From Bacteroidota bacterium (GTDB lineage: Bacteria > Bacteroidota > Bacteroidia > 2-12-FULL-35-15): a stretch of DNA of 64,000 nucleotides. The stretch covers positions 27,119 through 91,118 of the forward strand of contig CANJYB010000019.1 of the NCBI GenBank assembly GCA_947479085.1, given 5' to 3'. Shown one piece after another: positions 37,315 through 49,100 of the stretch. The notes beneath the pieces are model-generated. The model did no database searches and was not told the DNA's origin. It worked only from the letters and a program-made list of their open reading frames with translations. Position 1 is the stretch's first letter; each line of letters starts with the position of its first letter. The position numbers were made by a program, and so were the translations under genes.

Positions 37315-37512
37315 GTTTGTTTTACATACCTATAAAAACAGATAACTTACAACCGGACGGAGTTTGTTGAATCAACTCTAAAAGGGCATAATTAAATTGG
37401 AGTTCCTTTTCAATTCACTTTAATTTAATACTAACAATTCCATTATTTTTTGTCGTTATACAATTTAAAAAGTTGGGAGGTTTATTCAGGAAATAAATCA
37501 AATTTATTTTAT

Positions 37513-37542
37513 TTGGTTATATCAGTAAAAATAGTAGCTTTG
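37513..37542 (+). promoter_or_regulatory. Consensus promoter of the small exported-protein operon
   Basis: TTG (37513-37515), 19 bp, TAGCTTTG (37535-37542): a full match to TTG-N19-TAnnTTTG. It predicts a 5' leader of about 165-170 nt before 37719. Confidence 0.75.
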
Positions 37543-37718
37543 TCGGCTTTTTACATAAAAAAAGAATTGTTGAAAACATTCTAATAAACTTTTTTAAGGT
37601 GGTTTAATACGATTCTGATTTGAAAGTAATTTCACAAAACAAAAAAAAATACAAGTAATTAAAAATTAAACATTAACCAAAACAATTATTAATCTAAAAC
37701 AATTAAAAAACGTAAACA

Positions 37719-38198
37719 ATGAAAAAAATCAACACCATCGCATTAATTTGCACAGCAGCAGTAGCATTAACAGTATCTTCATGCTCTAAAGAACCATTGG
37801 CACAGCCTAAAGGCGTTTGTAGTTATGATAACACCGATGTAAAATCAATTATCAAAGCTGCTAATCCTGAATTGTATACAAGAATGTACGAAAATAAACA
37901 GGAACCAGGAACAATAACTATAATTAAAGGATATCATGATGCCGGTGGAAATTGTACAGATGAAATAGACGAGATCTGTTCTATTATTGTGGTAACCACT
38001 CATCCAGCTTTAACTATCCAAGATTCCATTTCATTATATGATTCCAATCCGAATATTAATTTATCATTTAATGCAAAAGGTGATGCAGTGTTAATAGAGG
38101 CAAAGCCAGATGCACCAACTTCTGCGGATGTTAGAACGGTTGATATTACAGTTGACGCTAACGGAAATAAGACCATTTCCTATGTTCCTTTTCCATAA
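37719..38198 (+). CDS. Small lipoprotein of unknown function
   Basis: 159 aa, not recognised. The N-terminus (KKINTIALICTAAVALTVSSCSKEP) has a lipobox at SSC, Cys22. The mature protein carries Cys pairs (GVCSYDN; NCTDEIDEICSIIV) and a short C-terminal beta-rich part (TVDITVDANGNKTISYVPF). First gene of a three-gene row, 9 bp before the next. A surface or periplasmic lipoprotein is inferred. Confidence 0.75.
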   Translation: MKKINTIALICTAAVALTVSSCSKEPLAQPKGVCSYDNTDVKSIIKAANPELYTRMYENKQEPGTITIIKGYHDAGGNCTDEIDEICSIIVVTTHPALTIQDSISLYDSNPNINLSFNAKGDAVLIEAKPDAPTSADVRTVDITVDANGNKTISYVPFP

Positions 38199-38207
38199 AC
38201 AATTAAC

Positions 38208-39452
38208 GTGTTAAAATTTAAAAAAAATATTTTTTTTCTTTTTTTATTAGTAGTGACTGCATCTCAATTAGTGAGATGCGGTCATTCCGGTAAAAAAAGC
38301 AATCTTAGACTGGAACAATCTTATTTAGTTTCTGACGACAATGGGCTCATCAGAACATTACCTAATAAAATAACCTTAATTGAAGACAGCGTTTTCCGTT
38401 TTTTAGTTCCTCCCGATAAATTTCTTGAATATAACATTAAGACAAAAAAACTGAATGTACTGTTAGACAAAATTGATTTCAATATCGATTCACTGATTTC
38501 TATTACCTATCAACCATTGAATATTCATAAATACCGTTATTATCATCATTCTGATAAAGACCTGAAAAACTATGACCACAATCTTTTTGTGTTGTCTAAC
38601 TTTTCATTTTACAATAACCATTATTACATACCTGTTTCATTAAAAGCATTGGCCGAAAACGTATTTGATGATGTACTTAATTCAAAAAACAAAAGAAAAA
38701 TAGACAGCATTAAAGCCTTATACGGTAACAATAAGGTAAATTCTTTAGAGAGTTTGAGCTATATGCTGGTGACTGACAAAGATTTTAAGCAAACAAATAT
38801 TTTTCCTTTTGATTTGAAAAACAAAGAAGGAAATGTGACCAAAACAAAAGGAAGTTATTATTATGCAGGTAATTATTATTTTCCATTGCATTCCAAAAAA
38901 GTGGTTTGCCCATCTGACTCTATGTCTTTAAAGGGAATGGAACCTGATTATTATTTCAGGGCCTATTCGGTTTCAGAAAATAACATAACTGCCGGAAAAT
39001 TATTGGTAGAAAAAAGTTTAATTCATTCGGAGGAATACAACTGGTCCAGACACCTGATGCAGCGAATAAGTTATTTTGAAAGCGATCAGGGTTTACTTGC
39101 TTCGATGGGTAAAGAAATAATTAACCTGACCGCAAACAAATTATTTTCAATTCAACCAGTGCTCGAATCGGATGAATACGTTTCTAATTTCAGCTTAAAG
39201 GACAATTATTTAATTTACACAACTGAAAAATTTGAGAAACCTGGATTAGGAACTAAAACATACGGTTATGTAAATTCGTTGAGTAGTTGTAATATAAAAA
39301 TGCTGGATATAAAATCTAATAAGATGTTAATTAATGAGCCATTAAAATCAGAAGGTATGTACCTAATTTCTCCTTCCAATTTTCTTTATGAATATGATGA
39401 AAATAAAGATTCGGTTGAAATAAATAAATACTCTTTGCACGCAGATGAATAA
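38208..39452 (+). CDS. Exported protein, possible lipoprotein with propeller-like content
   Basis: 414 aa, starting at GTG (38208), 9 bp after the previous stop; no other in-frame start precedes the hydrophobic segment. N-terminal helix about residues 6-20, then RCGHSG with a lipobox-like Cys (weak). The body has repeated short strands (KITLIEDSVFRFL, then FSLKDNYLIYTTEKFE, then NIKMLDIKSN), resembling the DUF4221 / 6-bladed propeller style of Bacteroidota lipoproteins, but this is a guess. Its end overlaps the next gene by 8 bp, strong evidence for co-translation. Confidence 0.7.
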   Translation: MLKFKKNIFFLFLLVVTASQLVRCGHSGKKSNLRLEQSYLVSDDNGLIRTLPNKITLIEDSVFRFLVPPDKFLEYNIKTKKLNVLLDKIDFNIDSLISITYQPLNIHKYRYYHHSDKDLKNYDHNLFVLSNFSFYNNHYYIPVSLKALAENVFDDVLNSKNKRKIDSIKALYGNNKVNSLESLSYMLVTDKDFKQTNIFPFDLKNKEGNVTKTKGSYYYAGNYYFPLHSKKVVCPSDSMSLKGMEPDYYFRAYSVSENNITAGKLLVEKSLIHSEEYNWSRHLMQRISYFESDQGLLASMGKEIINLTANKLFSIQPVLESDEYVSNFSLKDNYLIYTTEKFEKPGLGTKTYGYVNSLSSCNIKMLDIKSNKMLINEPLKSEGMYLISPSNFLYEYDENKDSVEINKYSLHADE

Positions 39453-39897
39453 AGTAATTATAGTTGTTTTGTTATTGATTTTACAACCAGCTTTAAGCAA
39501 ATCGAATAAAACGGAACAGGCAGACCATTCTGGTAATGTATTTATTTTTACCATTCATTTTGGTGAATGTATTCCTTGTTTAAACAATGCGTATTTACTT
39601 GCTGATTATATCATACAAAGTCACATCCCGAAAGAACGGATTTTATTTATTCTGCAAGAAAAAAGAAAAGGAATAAAAGTAGATTATGAAGAGAGATTAA
39701 GTCATATTTTTGACAGTAAAAAACTATGTTTTATCTGGAACGATAAATTATACAATGATTTGCAAATCGGAGAAGATAAAACAGGCCTTGTTTCACAGAT
39801 ACTTGTTTTTGATACAAAGACCAATACATTTATTTTTAAAGCTGCTTCAAAAAGTTTGTCAAGCTCCAAACTTTGCCCTTACCTTACCTGCCATTAA
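39445..39897 (+). CDS. Exported small protein with a CxxC motif (possible thioredoxin-like)
   Basis: 150 aa with an N-terminal hydrophobic signal (VIIVVLLLILQPALS). FIFTIHFGECIPCLNNAYLL places a CIPC at the end of a beta strand and start of a helix, as in thioredoxin-fold proteins. RILFILQ and SQILVFDTKTNTFIFKAA would be later strands. The cis-Pro of thioredoxin is not evident, so the fold is inferred. It overlaps the upstream gene by 8 bp and ends the operon. Confidence 0.65.
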   Translation: MNKVIIVVLLLILQPALSKSNKTEQADHSGNVFIFTIHFGECIPCLNNAYLLADYIIQSHIPKERILFILQEKRKGIKVDYEERLSHIFDSKKLCFIWNDKLYNDLQIGEDKTGLVSQILVFDTKTNTFIFKAASKSLSSSKLCPYLTCH

Positions 39898-40069
39898 CAA
39901 GTAGTATTTCATTAGAAAAACAACCTGTTTCCGAAGAATAACTAAAGGTTATTTAACAAATTTGTTTTTGTGAAAAAAACCTTGTGAACGGAACAACCCT
40001 TTCAAACCATTCTTGGCATTTGATTTTAGGAGGCGAAATAGTATCAAAAAACTTCCAAAACACCCGAAC

Positions 40070-40093
40070 TTACTAACACGCGACTGTTAGTAA
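40070..40093 (+). promoter_or_regulatory. 9-bp hairpin in the leader of the giant adhesin
   Basis: Perfect inverted repeat TTACTAACA / TGTTAGTAA around CGCGAC, 70 bp before the start codon. It could be an operator or an RNA stem; no T tract follows. Confidence 0.5.
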
Positions 40094-40162
40094 CTGGAAT
40101 TTCAGTAACATTGTACCCTCAAAACCATAAAATAATAAATCTTTACATTTAAAACAAAAAAC

Positions 40163-43100
40163 ATGAGATTAGTAAGATTACTATCAGCAGTTTTATTTAC
40201 TGCATTTGCATTTAACAATGCAGCAGCTCAAACGGTAACGGTGACCAATCCTAATGGCGGGAACGTTCTTTACGTATGTCAGAGTTACACCATTACATGG
40301 ACACAAACAGGAAGCCCCTCCAACTATTGGAATATTGATTATTCTGCAAATGGAGGTTCAACCTGGTCGTCAATAGCAAGTAATTTGCTTGTTGCAAACG
40401 GTCAGTTTGTATGGACAGTACCTAACATACAAACTACTACAGCCTTAATCAGGCTAACGGATACTCAAAATCCCGCAACCACTGATGTGAGTAACAGTTA
40501 TTTTACAGTGAATATACCTATAACTGTAACAGCACCTAATGGTGGAGAAACATGGTCGGCTCTTACAAGTCATAACATTACCTGGAATACTTTAGGTACT
40601 TCGGGTAACTACAATATTTATTATTCGGTAGATGGTGGTGCCTCATGGATTACCATTGCTACTAATTATGCTTCAGCAACCGGAACTTATGCCTGGAACG
40701 TTCCGAATAATCCTTCGGTACAATGTAAAGTAAGGGTAATGGATTATGTTACCAATTGTATGGTAGATGAAAGTAATAACAACTTTACAATATTAGCTGC
40801 CACACCAATATTACTTACTCCAAACGGAGGAGAAACGTTACAGGTAGGATGTAACTATACTATTACCTGGACGGCCTCTACTTTTTTTTCTGCTGTGAAA
40901 TTAGAATATTCAACAAACAATGGTGGTAGCTGGACGACCATTACTACCAGCACGAGCAATACCGGTTCCTATTCATGGACAGTGCCAAATGCAGTATCTA
41001 TCAACTGCCTTATCCGTGCAAGCAACACCTCCGATTTAACAAGTTTTGATGTAAGTAACGCAGTATTTATTATAGCTCCACCCGTTATTGTAACCTCTCC
41101 AAATGGAGGAGAAACCCTGACAGGTTGTAGCAATACAACTATTACCTGGGCTAAATCAAACTGTATCAGTACTTATTGGAATATTTACTATTCTATTAAT
41201 AATGGTACTACCTGGGTAAATATAGCCTATGCTTTATCAGACAATGGTTCTACTTCACAATCTTACAGTTGGTACGTGCCAAACAATTTGGTTTCCGCAC
41301 AAGGTTTAATTCGTATAGAGTCTTACAATAATCCTGGAACTTATTACGATGTGAGCAATGCAGCATTTACCTTTGCTCAAAGTAATAATATACAAGTTAC
41401 CGCTCCCAATGGTGGGGAATCTGTATTAGGCTGTTCAACATTAGCAATTACCTGGACCAAATTGGTTTCGCCATGTAATACCAGTTACAACCTATATTAT
41501 TCTACCAACAATGGAACTACCTATACCTATATAACCAGTGTTACAGACAATGGTACTAACTTTCAATCCTATTCATGGACAGTACCAAATGGCATAACAA
41601 CCACTCAGGCATTAATAAAAGTAGAATCAGGTAACTGGACAAATATCAGTGATGTAAGTAATGCTGCATTTAATATTAATCCAAGTGCTGACATTACAGT
41701 ATCCGCACCGAATGGAGGAGAAAGCTGGCAGGGTTTAACCTCTCATACCATTACATGGACTAACCTTGCAGGAGCTTCCGGTCTTTACACGATACAATAT
41801 TCCATTAATAACGGAAGTACCTGGGCTACTCTGGCAACCAATTATACCGGAAATTCTTACGTTTGGGCTTCTGTACCAAATACTCCTTCTACTACCTGTT
41901 TAGTTAAAGTTATTGATTATTTAAATAACTGTAAGTTTGATGTTAGTAATGCCAATTTTACCATTACTGCCGCCACTCCGGTATTACTTACTCCAAATGG
42001 AGGAGAAAATTTCAGCGTGGCATGTACCGGTTATTCTATAACTTGGAACACAGCTACAATTTATTCAACTGTAAACTTATATTATTCAACCAATAACGGA
42101 AGCAGTTACACAGCCATTGCTACCGGGTTATCAAACAATGGATCTTATAACTGGACAATACCTAATTTTCCATCTACCCAATGTTTAGTTAAAATAGCCA
42201 ATACAGCAGACCTCACTTCTTTTGATGTAAGCAATGCGGTATTTACCATTGCTGTTCCGGTAACAGTAACTGCGCCTAATGGAGGTGAAAGTTGGGTTGG
42301 ATGTACCAGTTACAATATAACATGGACAAAATCAACCTGTATAGGAGGATATTGGAATATCTATTATTCCACAAATAATGGCGGTACATGGACTGCAATT
42401 GTAAATGCTGTTACAGATAACGGAGCAACTTCTCAAACTTATGGCTGGCAGGTTCCAAACGGAGTAACAAGTTCACAGGCTTTAATAAAAGTAGAATCTT
42501 ATTATTATCCTACCTCCTATTTTGACCAAAGCAATGGAGTATTTACTATTTCACCAAGCAATGATATTACTGTAGTTACACCAAATGGTGGTCAAACATT
42601 GGCTTCGCAAAGCAGTTATAATATTACATGGACTAATACGGCAGCGGTTTCCGGAAATTACACCATACAATTTTCAAGCAATAACGGGGCATCCTGGAAT
42701 ACAGTTGCCACTAATATCACTGGTAACTCTTACACATGGACAGTGCCTAACACATCCAGCAGTCAGTGTTTGATAAGGGTGTATGATTATAACAACTCCT
42801 GTCGGATTGACCAAAGTGATGCTACTTTTACAGTTACACCTTCCGGTCCGGTTTTACTAACACCAAACGGTGGAGAAACTGTACAAATTGGATGTACTTA
42901 CAATATTACATGGACAGCTAGTACCTTCATTTCTCCTGTAAAGCTTGAGTATTCTACCAACAGTGGTTCCACCTGGGTTCAGATTATTGCAAGTACCACA
43001 AATAATGGCGTATATGGTTGGGTTGTACCAAATACCGTTTCAGCAAATTGTTTGGTAAGAGCAAGTAATACATCCGACTTAACATTATTTGACTTTAGTG

Positions 43101-46100
43101 ATGCTGTGTTTACAATAGCACCGGCTGTAACAGTAACCGCACCAAATGGAGGAGAAACAATTACCGGATGTTCTAATGTTAACATTACCTGGAACAAATC
43201 GAATTGCGTATCTACTTATTGGAACATATATTATTCAATAAATAATGGAACTACCTGGGTTCAGATAGTAAATGCTTTAACTAATAGCGGAGGAAATTCA
43301 CAAACATACAGTTGGTATGTACCAAACAATTTAAGTTCAACTACCGCATTAATTAAAGTAGAATCATACAGTAATCCAAGTACCTATTTTGACCAAAGTA
43401 ATGCTGTATTTACAATTAATCCAAGTCAGAATATTACCGTAACTTCTCCAAACGGAGGTGAAACGGCTACAGGTTGTTCACCATTTAATATCACCTGGAA
43501 TAAATCAACTTCCCCTTGCAATAGTAATTTTACCATCTATTATTCATTAGATAATGGAGTAACTTACGTTGGCATTACAACTGTTGCTGATAATGGCCTA
43601 GCCTCTCAAACTTACTCATGGAGTGTTCCAAATACACTTACAAGTACACAAGCATTAATAAAAGTGGTTTCTTATGACTGGAATAATATTTTTGATGTTA
43701 GCAATGCTGTATTTACTATTAATCCAAGCGCTGATATAACTGTTACAAGTCCGAATGGAGGGGAAACATGGCAAGGTTTAAGTTCACATACCATCACCTG
43801 GAGTAACTTAGCAGGTGCTTCCGGATTGTATTCTATACAATATTCAACAAACGGAGGTTCCTCTTATACTTCAATTGTTACCAACATTACAGGGAACTCG
43901 TATACATGGAATGTACCTAATATACCTTCAACAACCTGTTTAATTAAAGTTATCGATTACCTTACTCCATGTAAGTTTGATGTGAGTGATGCTCTATTTA
44001 CAATTTCTCCTGCAACGCCAATTGTTTTAACTCCAAATGGAGGCCAACAATTCAACGTTGCCTGTACAACAGGTATAACCTGGAATACCGCTACTTATTA
44101 TTCCACTGTTAATCTTTATTATTCGATAGATAATGGTGCAACATATACAACGATTGCGACCAACCAAACTAATAATGGTTATTATACCTGGACCATACCG
44201 AATTTCCCATCAACAAATTGTTTGATAAAAGTTGCTAACTATGCTAATACTGCTGTTTATGACGTAAGTGATGTTGTATTTACTATTCTTACACCAGTTA
44301 CTGTAACTTCTCCTAATGGAAATGAAAACTGGTATGGTTGCAGCACCTATAACATTACCTGGAATAAATCAACCTGCGTTACTACTTATTGGAATATCTT
44401 TTATTCAATTGATAACGGAAATACCTGGACTTATGTTGTAAATGCGGTTGCAGATAATGGTTCTGCCAATCAAAGTTATGCATGGACAGTACCAAATACA
44501 ATAACAACCACACAGGCATTAATTAAAGTTGAATCTTACTATTCAACCGCTTATACTGATGTTAGTAATAGCGTTTTCAATATTTCACCAAGCAATGATA
44601 TTACCCTTACAGCTCCAAACGGGGGACAGGTTATTGCTGCTCTTTCCACCTATACTATTACATGGACCAACTTAGGAACAGCTTCGGGACAATATTCGCT
44701 TCAATATTCAATAAATGGAGGTTCATCATGGAACAATATTGTATCTAACATTACAGGTAACTCTTACAACTGGACAGTACCAAATACTGCAGTTAGTACC
44801 AACTGCTTAATACGTGTTTTTGATTATATAAATTCATGTAAAATTGATCAGAGTGATGCTGTGTTTACCATTACTCCACCTCAGCCCATTTTATTAACTC
44901 CAAACGGAGGTGAGTCATTACAAATATTATGTTCTTATAATATTACATGGAATGCCAGCACTTTCTATTCTCCTGTAAAACTTGAATACTCAACCAATGG
45001 AGGAGCAACATGGTTTAATATCATAGCAAGCACTGCGAATAATGGAAGTTATAACTGGTCGGTACCGAATACAGTATCTTCTAATATTTTAGTTAAAGCA
45101 AGTAACACCGCTGACTTATCGTTATATGATGTTAGTGACGCATTGCTCGCTATTCCCGCTTCGGTTACAGTTACATCTCCAAATGGAGGGGAAAATCTTG
45201 TTGGTTGCACCAACACTACTATTACCTGGAACAAATCAAATTGTATTGGTAACTGGAACATTTACTATTCATTAAACAATGGAAGCACCTATACTCTAAT
45301 AGCAAGCCCAACAAACAATGGAACAGTTTCTCAATCCTATACCTGGTATGTACCAAATAACTTAACTACTACTCAAGGATTAATCAAAATAGAATCTGCT
45401 TCCTATCCCGGTACCTATCTTGATGTAAGCAATGCTAATTTCAGCATTACTCCAAATCAAAACATTACTGTTACTGCTCCTAACGGAAGCGAAACCTGGG
45501 CAGGATGTAATACCTATAACATTACCTGGACTAAATCAGCTTCTCCTTGCAATACCGGATTCGATATTTATTATTCATTAGATAACGGAGCAACTTATAA
45601 TTATATAACAAGTGTAACGGATAATGGAGCTACCAGCCAAACCTATGCATGGACTTTGCCAAATAACTTAAATAGTATTCAGGCAAAAATAAAAGTGGTA
45701 TCCAGTAATTATAATAATATAAATGATGCAAGTAATAATGCGTTTACTGTTCTTCCAAGCAATGATATTACGGTGACCTCTCCTAATGGTGGACAAACCA
45801 TACAGGGATTAACTACTTATACCATTAGCTGGACCAATTCAATTTATGCTTCCGGACTTTATAATGTATATTATTCTTTAAATAATGGTTCTTCATGGAC
45901 AACTTTAACCACTAATTACTCAGGTAATTCTTACAGTTGGAATGTGCCAAATGTATCTTCAACCACCTGTTTGGTTAGGGTAATGGATTACCTTGCAAAT
46001 TGTCGCCTGGATATCAGTGATGCGGTTTTCACAATCGCACCTGCAACACCAATTCTATTAACTCCAAACGGAGGTGAAACTTTAAACACAGGTGCCACTT

Positions 46101-49100
46101 ATGGAATCACCTGGAATACTGCAACGATATATTCTACCGTTAATCTTTATTATTCCCTGAATAATGGTACAACCTGGACAACGATTGCAACATCTCAAAC
46201 AAATAATGGTTTCTATTCCTGGACAGTGCCGAATGCAAATTCTACCACATGTTTGGTTCGTATTGCAAACACAGCTGATGTAACTATTAAAGATGAAAGC
46301 GATGCTGTATTTACAATTATACCTGCTGTTAAAATTGTTACTCCTAACGGAGGAGAATTACTTGGAGGATGTACAGTTACCTCTATCACTTTTCAGCATT
46401 CACCTACTTATACAAATTTTTCTATTCAATATTCGATTAATAATGGTGTAAGCTGGATTACTATCAATTCAAGTTTCACAAGTGCAGCTAACCCAGCAAC
46501 GCTTACCTGGAGTTTGCCTAATACCGGAAGTACAGTAACTTTGGTTAAGGTTATTCCAAATACACAGCCATCGTATTTTGATTTAAGTGATGCTGTATTT
46601 ACTATCGTTAAACCAGTGACTATTATTCAACCTAATTTTGGTGGAATACTTCAGGTTGGAAGTAATTATAACATTACATGGTCTTCAGATGGTATTTCCA
46701 ACGTATATGATATTTTCTATTCAACAAATGGAGGTGCATCCTATACAAACATTATAACGGCTTATAATACTGCTACCAATCAATATACCTGGACATTACC
46801 TAATACTCCTTCTACAAACTGTAAAGTATGGGTAAGAGATAATACAGCAAGTTGTAAAAATGATACGAGTGATGTGGCTTTTACTATCAGCACAACAGCT
46901 CCTCCTGTTACCCTGTTAACACCAAATGGAGGTCAGACACTCTCAGGATGTCAAAGTTATAACATCACCTGGACAGACTCTCCGGTAATAGGAACTTATG
47001 ATATTGCTTATTCAACCAATGGAGGAACAACGTTTACCAATATTGTTACAGGTTATGCAACTGTTTCAGGAAGTTATTCATGGATACTTCCGAACGGATT
47101 AAGTTCTTCCAATTGTTTGATTCGGGTGCGTTCAACTGCTCAGCCTACAACATTAGATATGAGTGATGCGGCATTTACCATCAACACAGGCAGTATTACT
47201 TCAACAAGCGATACCACCATTTGTGCCAACGTTCCTTTACAACTGAATGCAACTGGTGGCGTTAACTATTCATGGTCACCTGCTACCGGATTAAGCTCTA
47301 CAACCATTGCAAATCCTGTTGCTACCTTAAGTTCTTCTGTAACTTACACTATTACTTCCAATAACGGAGGTTGTATTTATACAGACAACCTTGCTGTAAC
47401 TGTTGTATCAGGAAATCCTGCAGCTACAGTTGCCATTGCAGCATCTCCTTCTAATATAATTTGTAACTCCGCAACAGTGACCTTTACAGCGACTCCAACG
47501 AATGGAGGATATAATCCAACCTATCAATGGAAAGTCAATAATGTGAATGTCGGAACAAACAGTCCAACTTATGTTACGTCATCCTTAACTAATGGACAGG
47601 TGGTTACCTGTGTTATGACCTCAAGTTATGCTTGTGTAACAGGAAGCCCAGCTACCTCCAATGCCGTTACTATGAGTGTATCTAATATTGTTACTCCATC
47701 TGTTTCAATATCTGCTTCGCCTTCATCAACAATTTGTGCTGGTATTTCGGTTACTTTTACAGCAACTCCAACCAATGGAGGAGCCTCACCAAGTTATCAA
47801 TGGAAACTGAACGGAAGTCCTGTTGGGACAAACAGCTCTACCTATACAAGCACTACCTTGAGTAATGGAGATATTGTTGCCTGTGTAATGACAACCAATG
47901 CCCTTTGTTATACATCAGCAACTGCCACTTCTTCCAATATCACTATGACTGTGAATACAGTTCCTACTGCACCATTGGGTATTAACGGAAACGTTTCAAT
48001 TTGCTCTAACAGTTCAAATAACTACAGTATTAACCCTGTTTTCGGTGCTACTTCTTATACGTGGACTTTACCAAGCGGATGGTCAGGGTCTTCAACTTCT
48101 ACAAGTATTGCAACAGTGGCAAATACCGCTGGTGGTTATATTACAGTAACTGCTAACAATGCTTGCGGAAGCAGTACAACCCAAAGTATCTCTGTGAACG
48201 TAAACCTTGTTCCAACACAACCTATAGCAATTACTGGTAATGCAACTATTTGCAGCAGCACCAGCAATATCTATCAGGTGGCGGCTGTAAGTGGCGCAAC
48301 TTCATATACATGGACGCTTCCGAGCGGGTGGACCGGATCTTCTTCGAGCAATTCGATCACTACAACTTCCAGCACTATATCGGGAAATATAACAGTAACC
48401 GCAAATAATGCCTGTGGAAGTAGTTCATCTCAAGTGCTTGCAATAACTGTAAATACAGTTCCAACACAACCCGGAACAATTACAGGAAATGCAACTATTT
48501 GTTCCGGTTCAACAAATACTTATTCTATTTCGGCTGTTGCCGGAGCTACCTCTTATACCTGGACTTTACCAAGTGGATGGAGCGGAGCATCGAGCACAAC
48601 AAGTATTTCTGCCCAGGCAAATACTACCAGCGGAAACGTAACTGTTGTTGCTAACAATTCTTGCGGTGCAAGTACGTCAAGAACATTTGCGGTAACTGTA
48701 ACTAATGCACCAACACAACCTGGTACAATTACAGGAAGTGCCACAGTTTGCGCCAACGCAACAGCTACTTATAGTATTACTGCGGTTAGTGGAGCTACTT
48801 CTTACAACTGGATCCTACCTTTAGGTTGGACAGGAACCTCAACTACCAATTCAATAACTGCAACTGTGGGTGTTTCCGGAGGAACTATATTAGTTTCTGC
48901 TGTAAATTCCTGCGGGGTGAGCAGTGCACAAAGCTTGACTGTGAATGTAAATTCAATAACGGCTCAACCTGGTGCTATTTCCGGAAACAATGTGGTTTGT
49001 AGTAATACATCAAACATTTATACAATTTCCGGGGTTAGCGGTGCTACTTCATACACATGGACATTACCAGGTGGATGGACAGGAACTTCTACAAATACTT

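Noticed and set aside
37079..37345. 88-aa plus-strand ORF
   Set aside because: TTG start, no recognisable domain, and it covers the TGTCCACTTTT cluster, which better explains the sequence.
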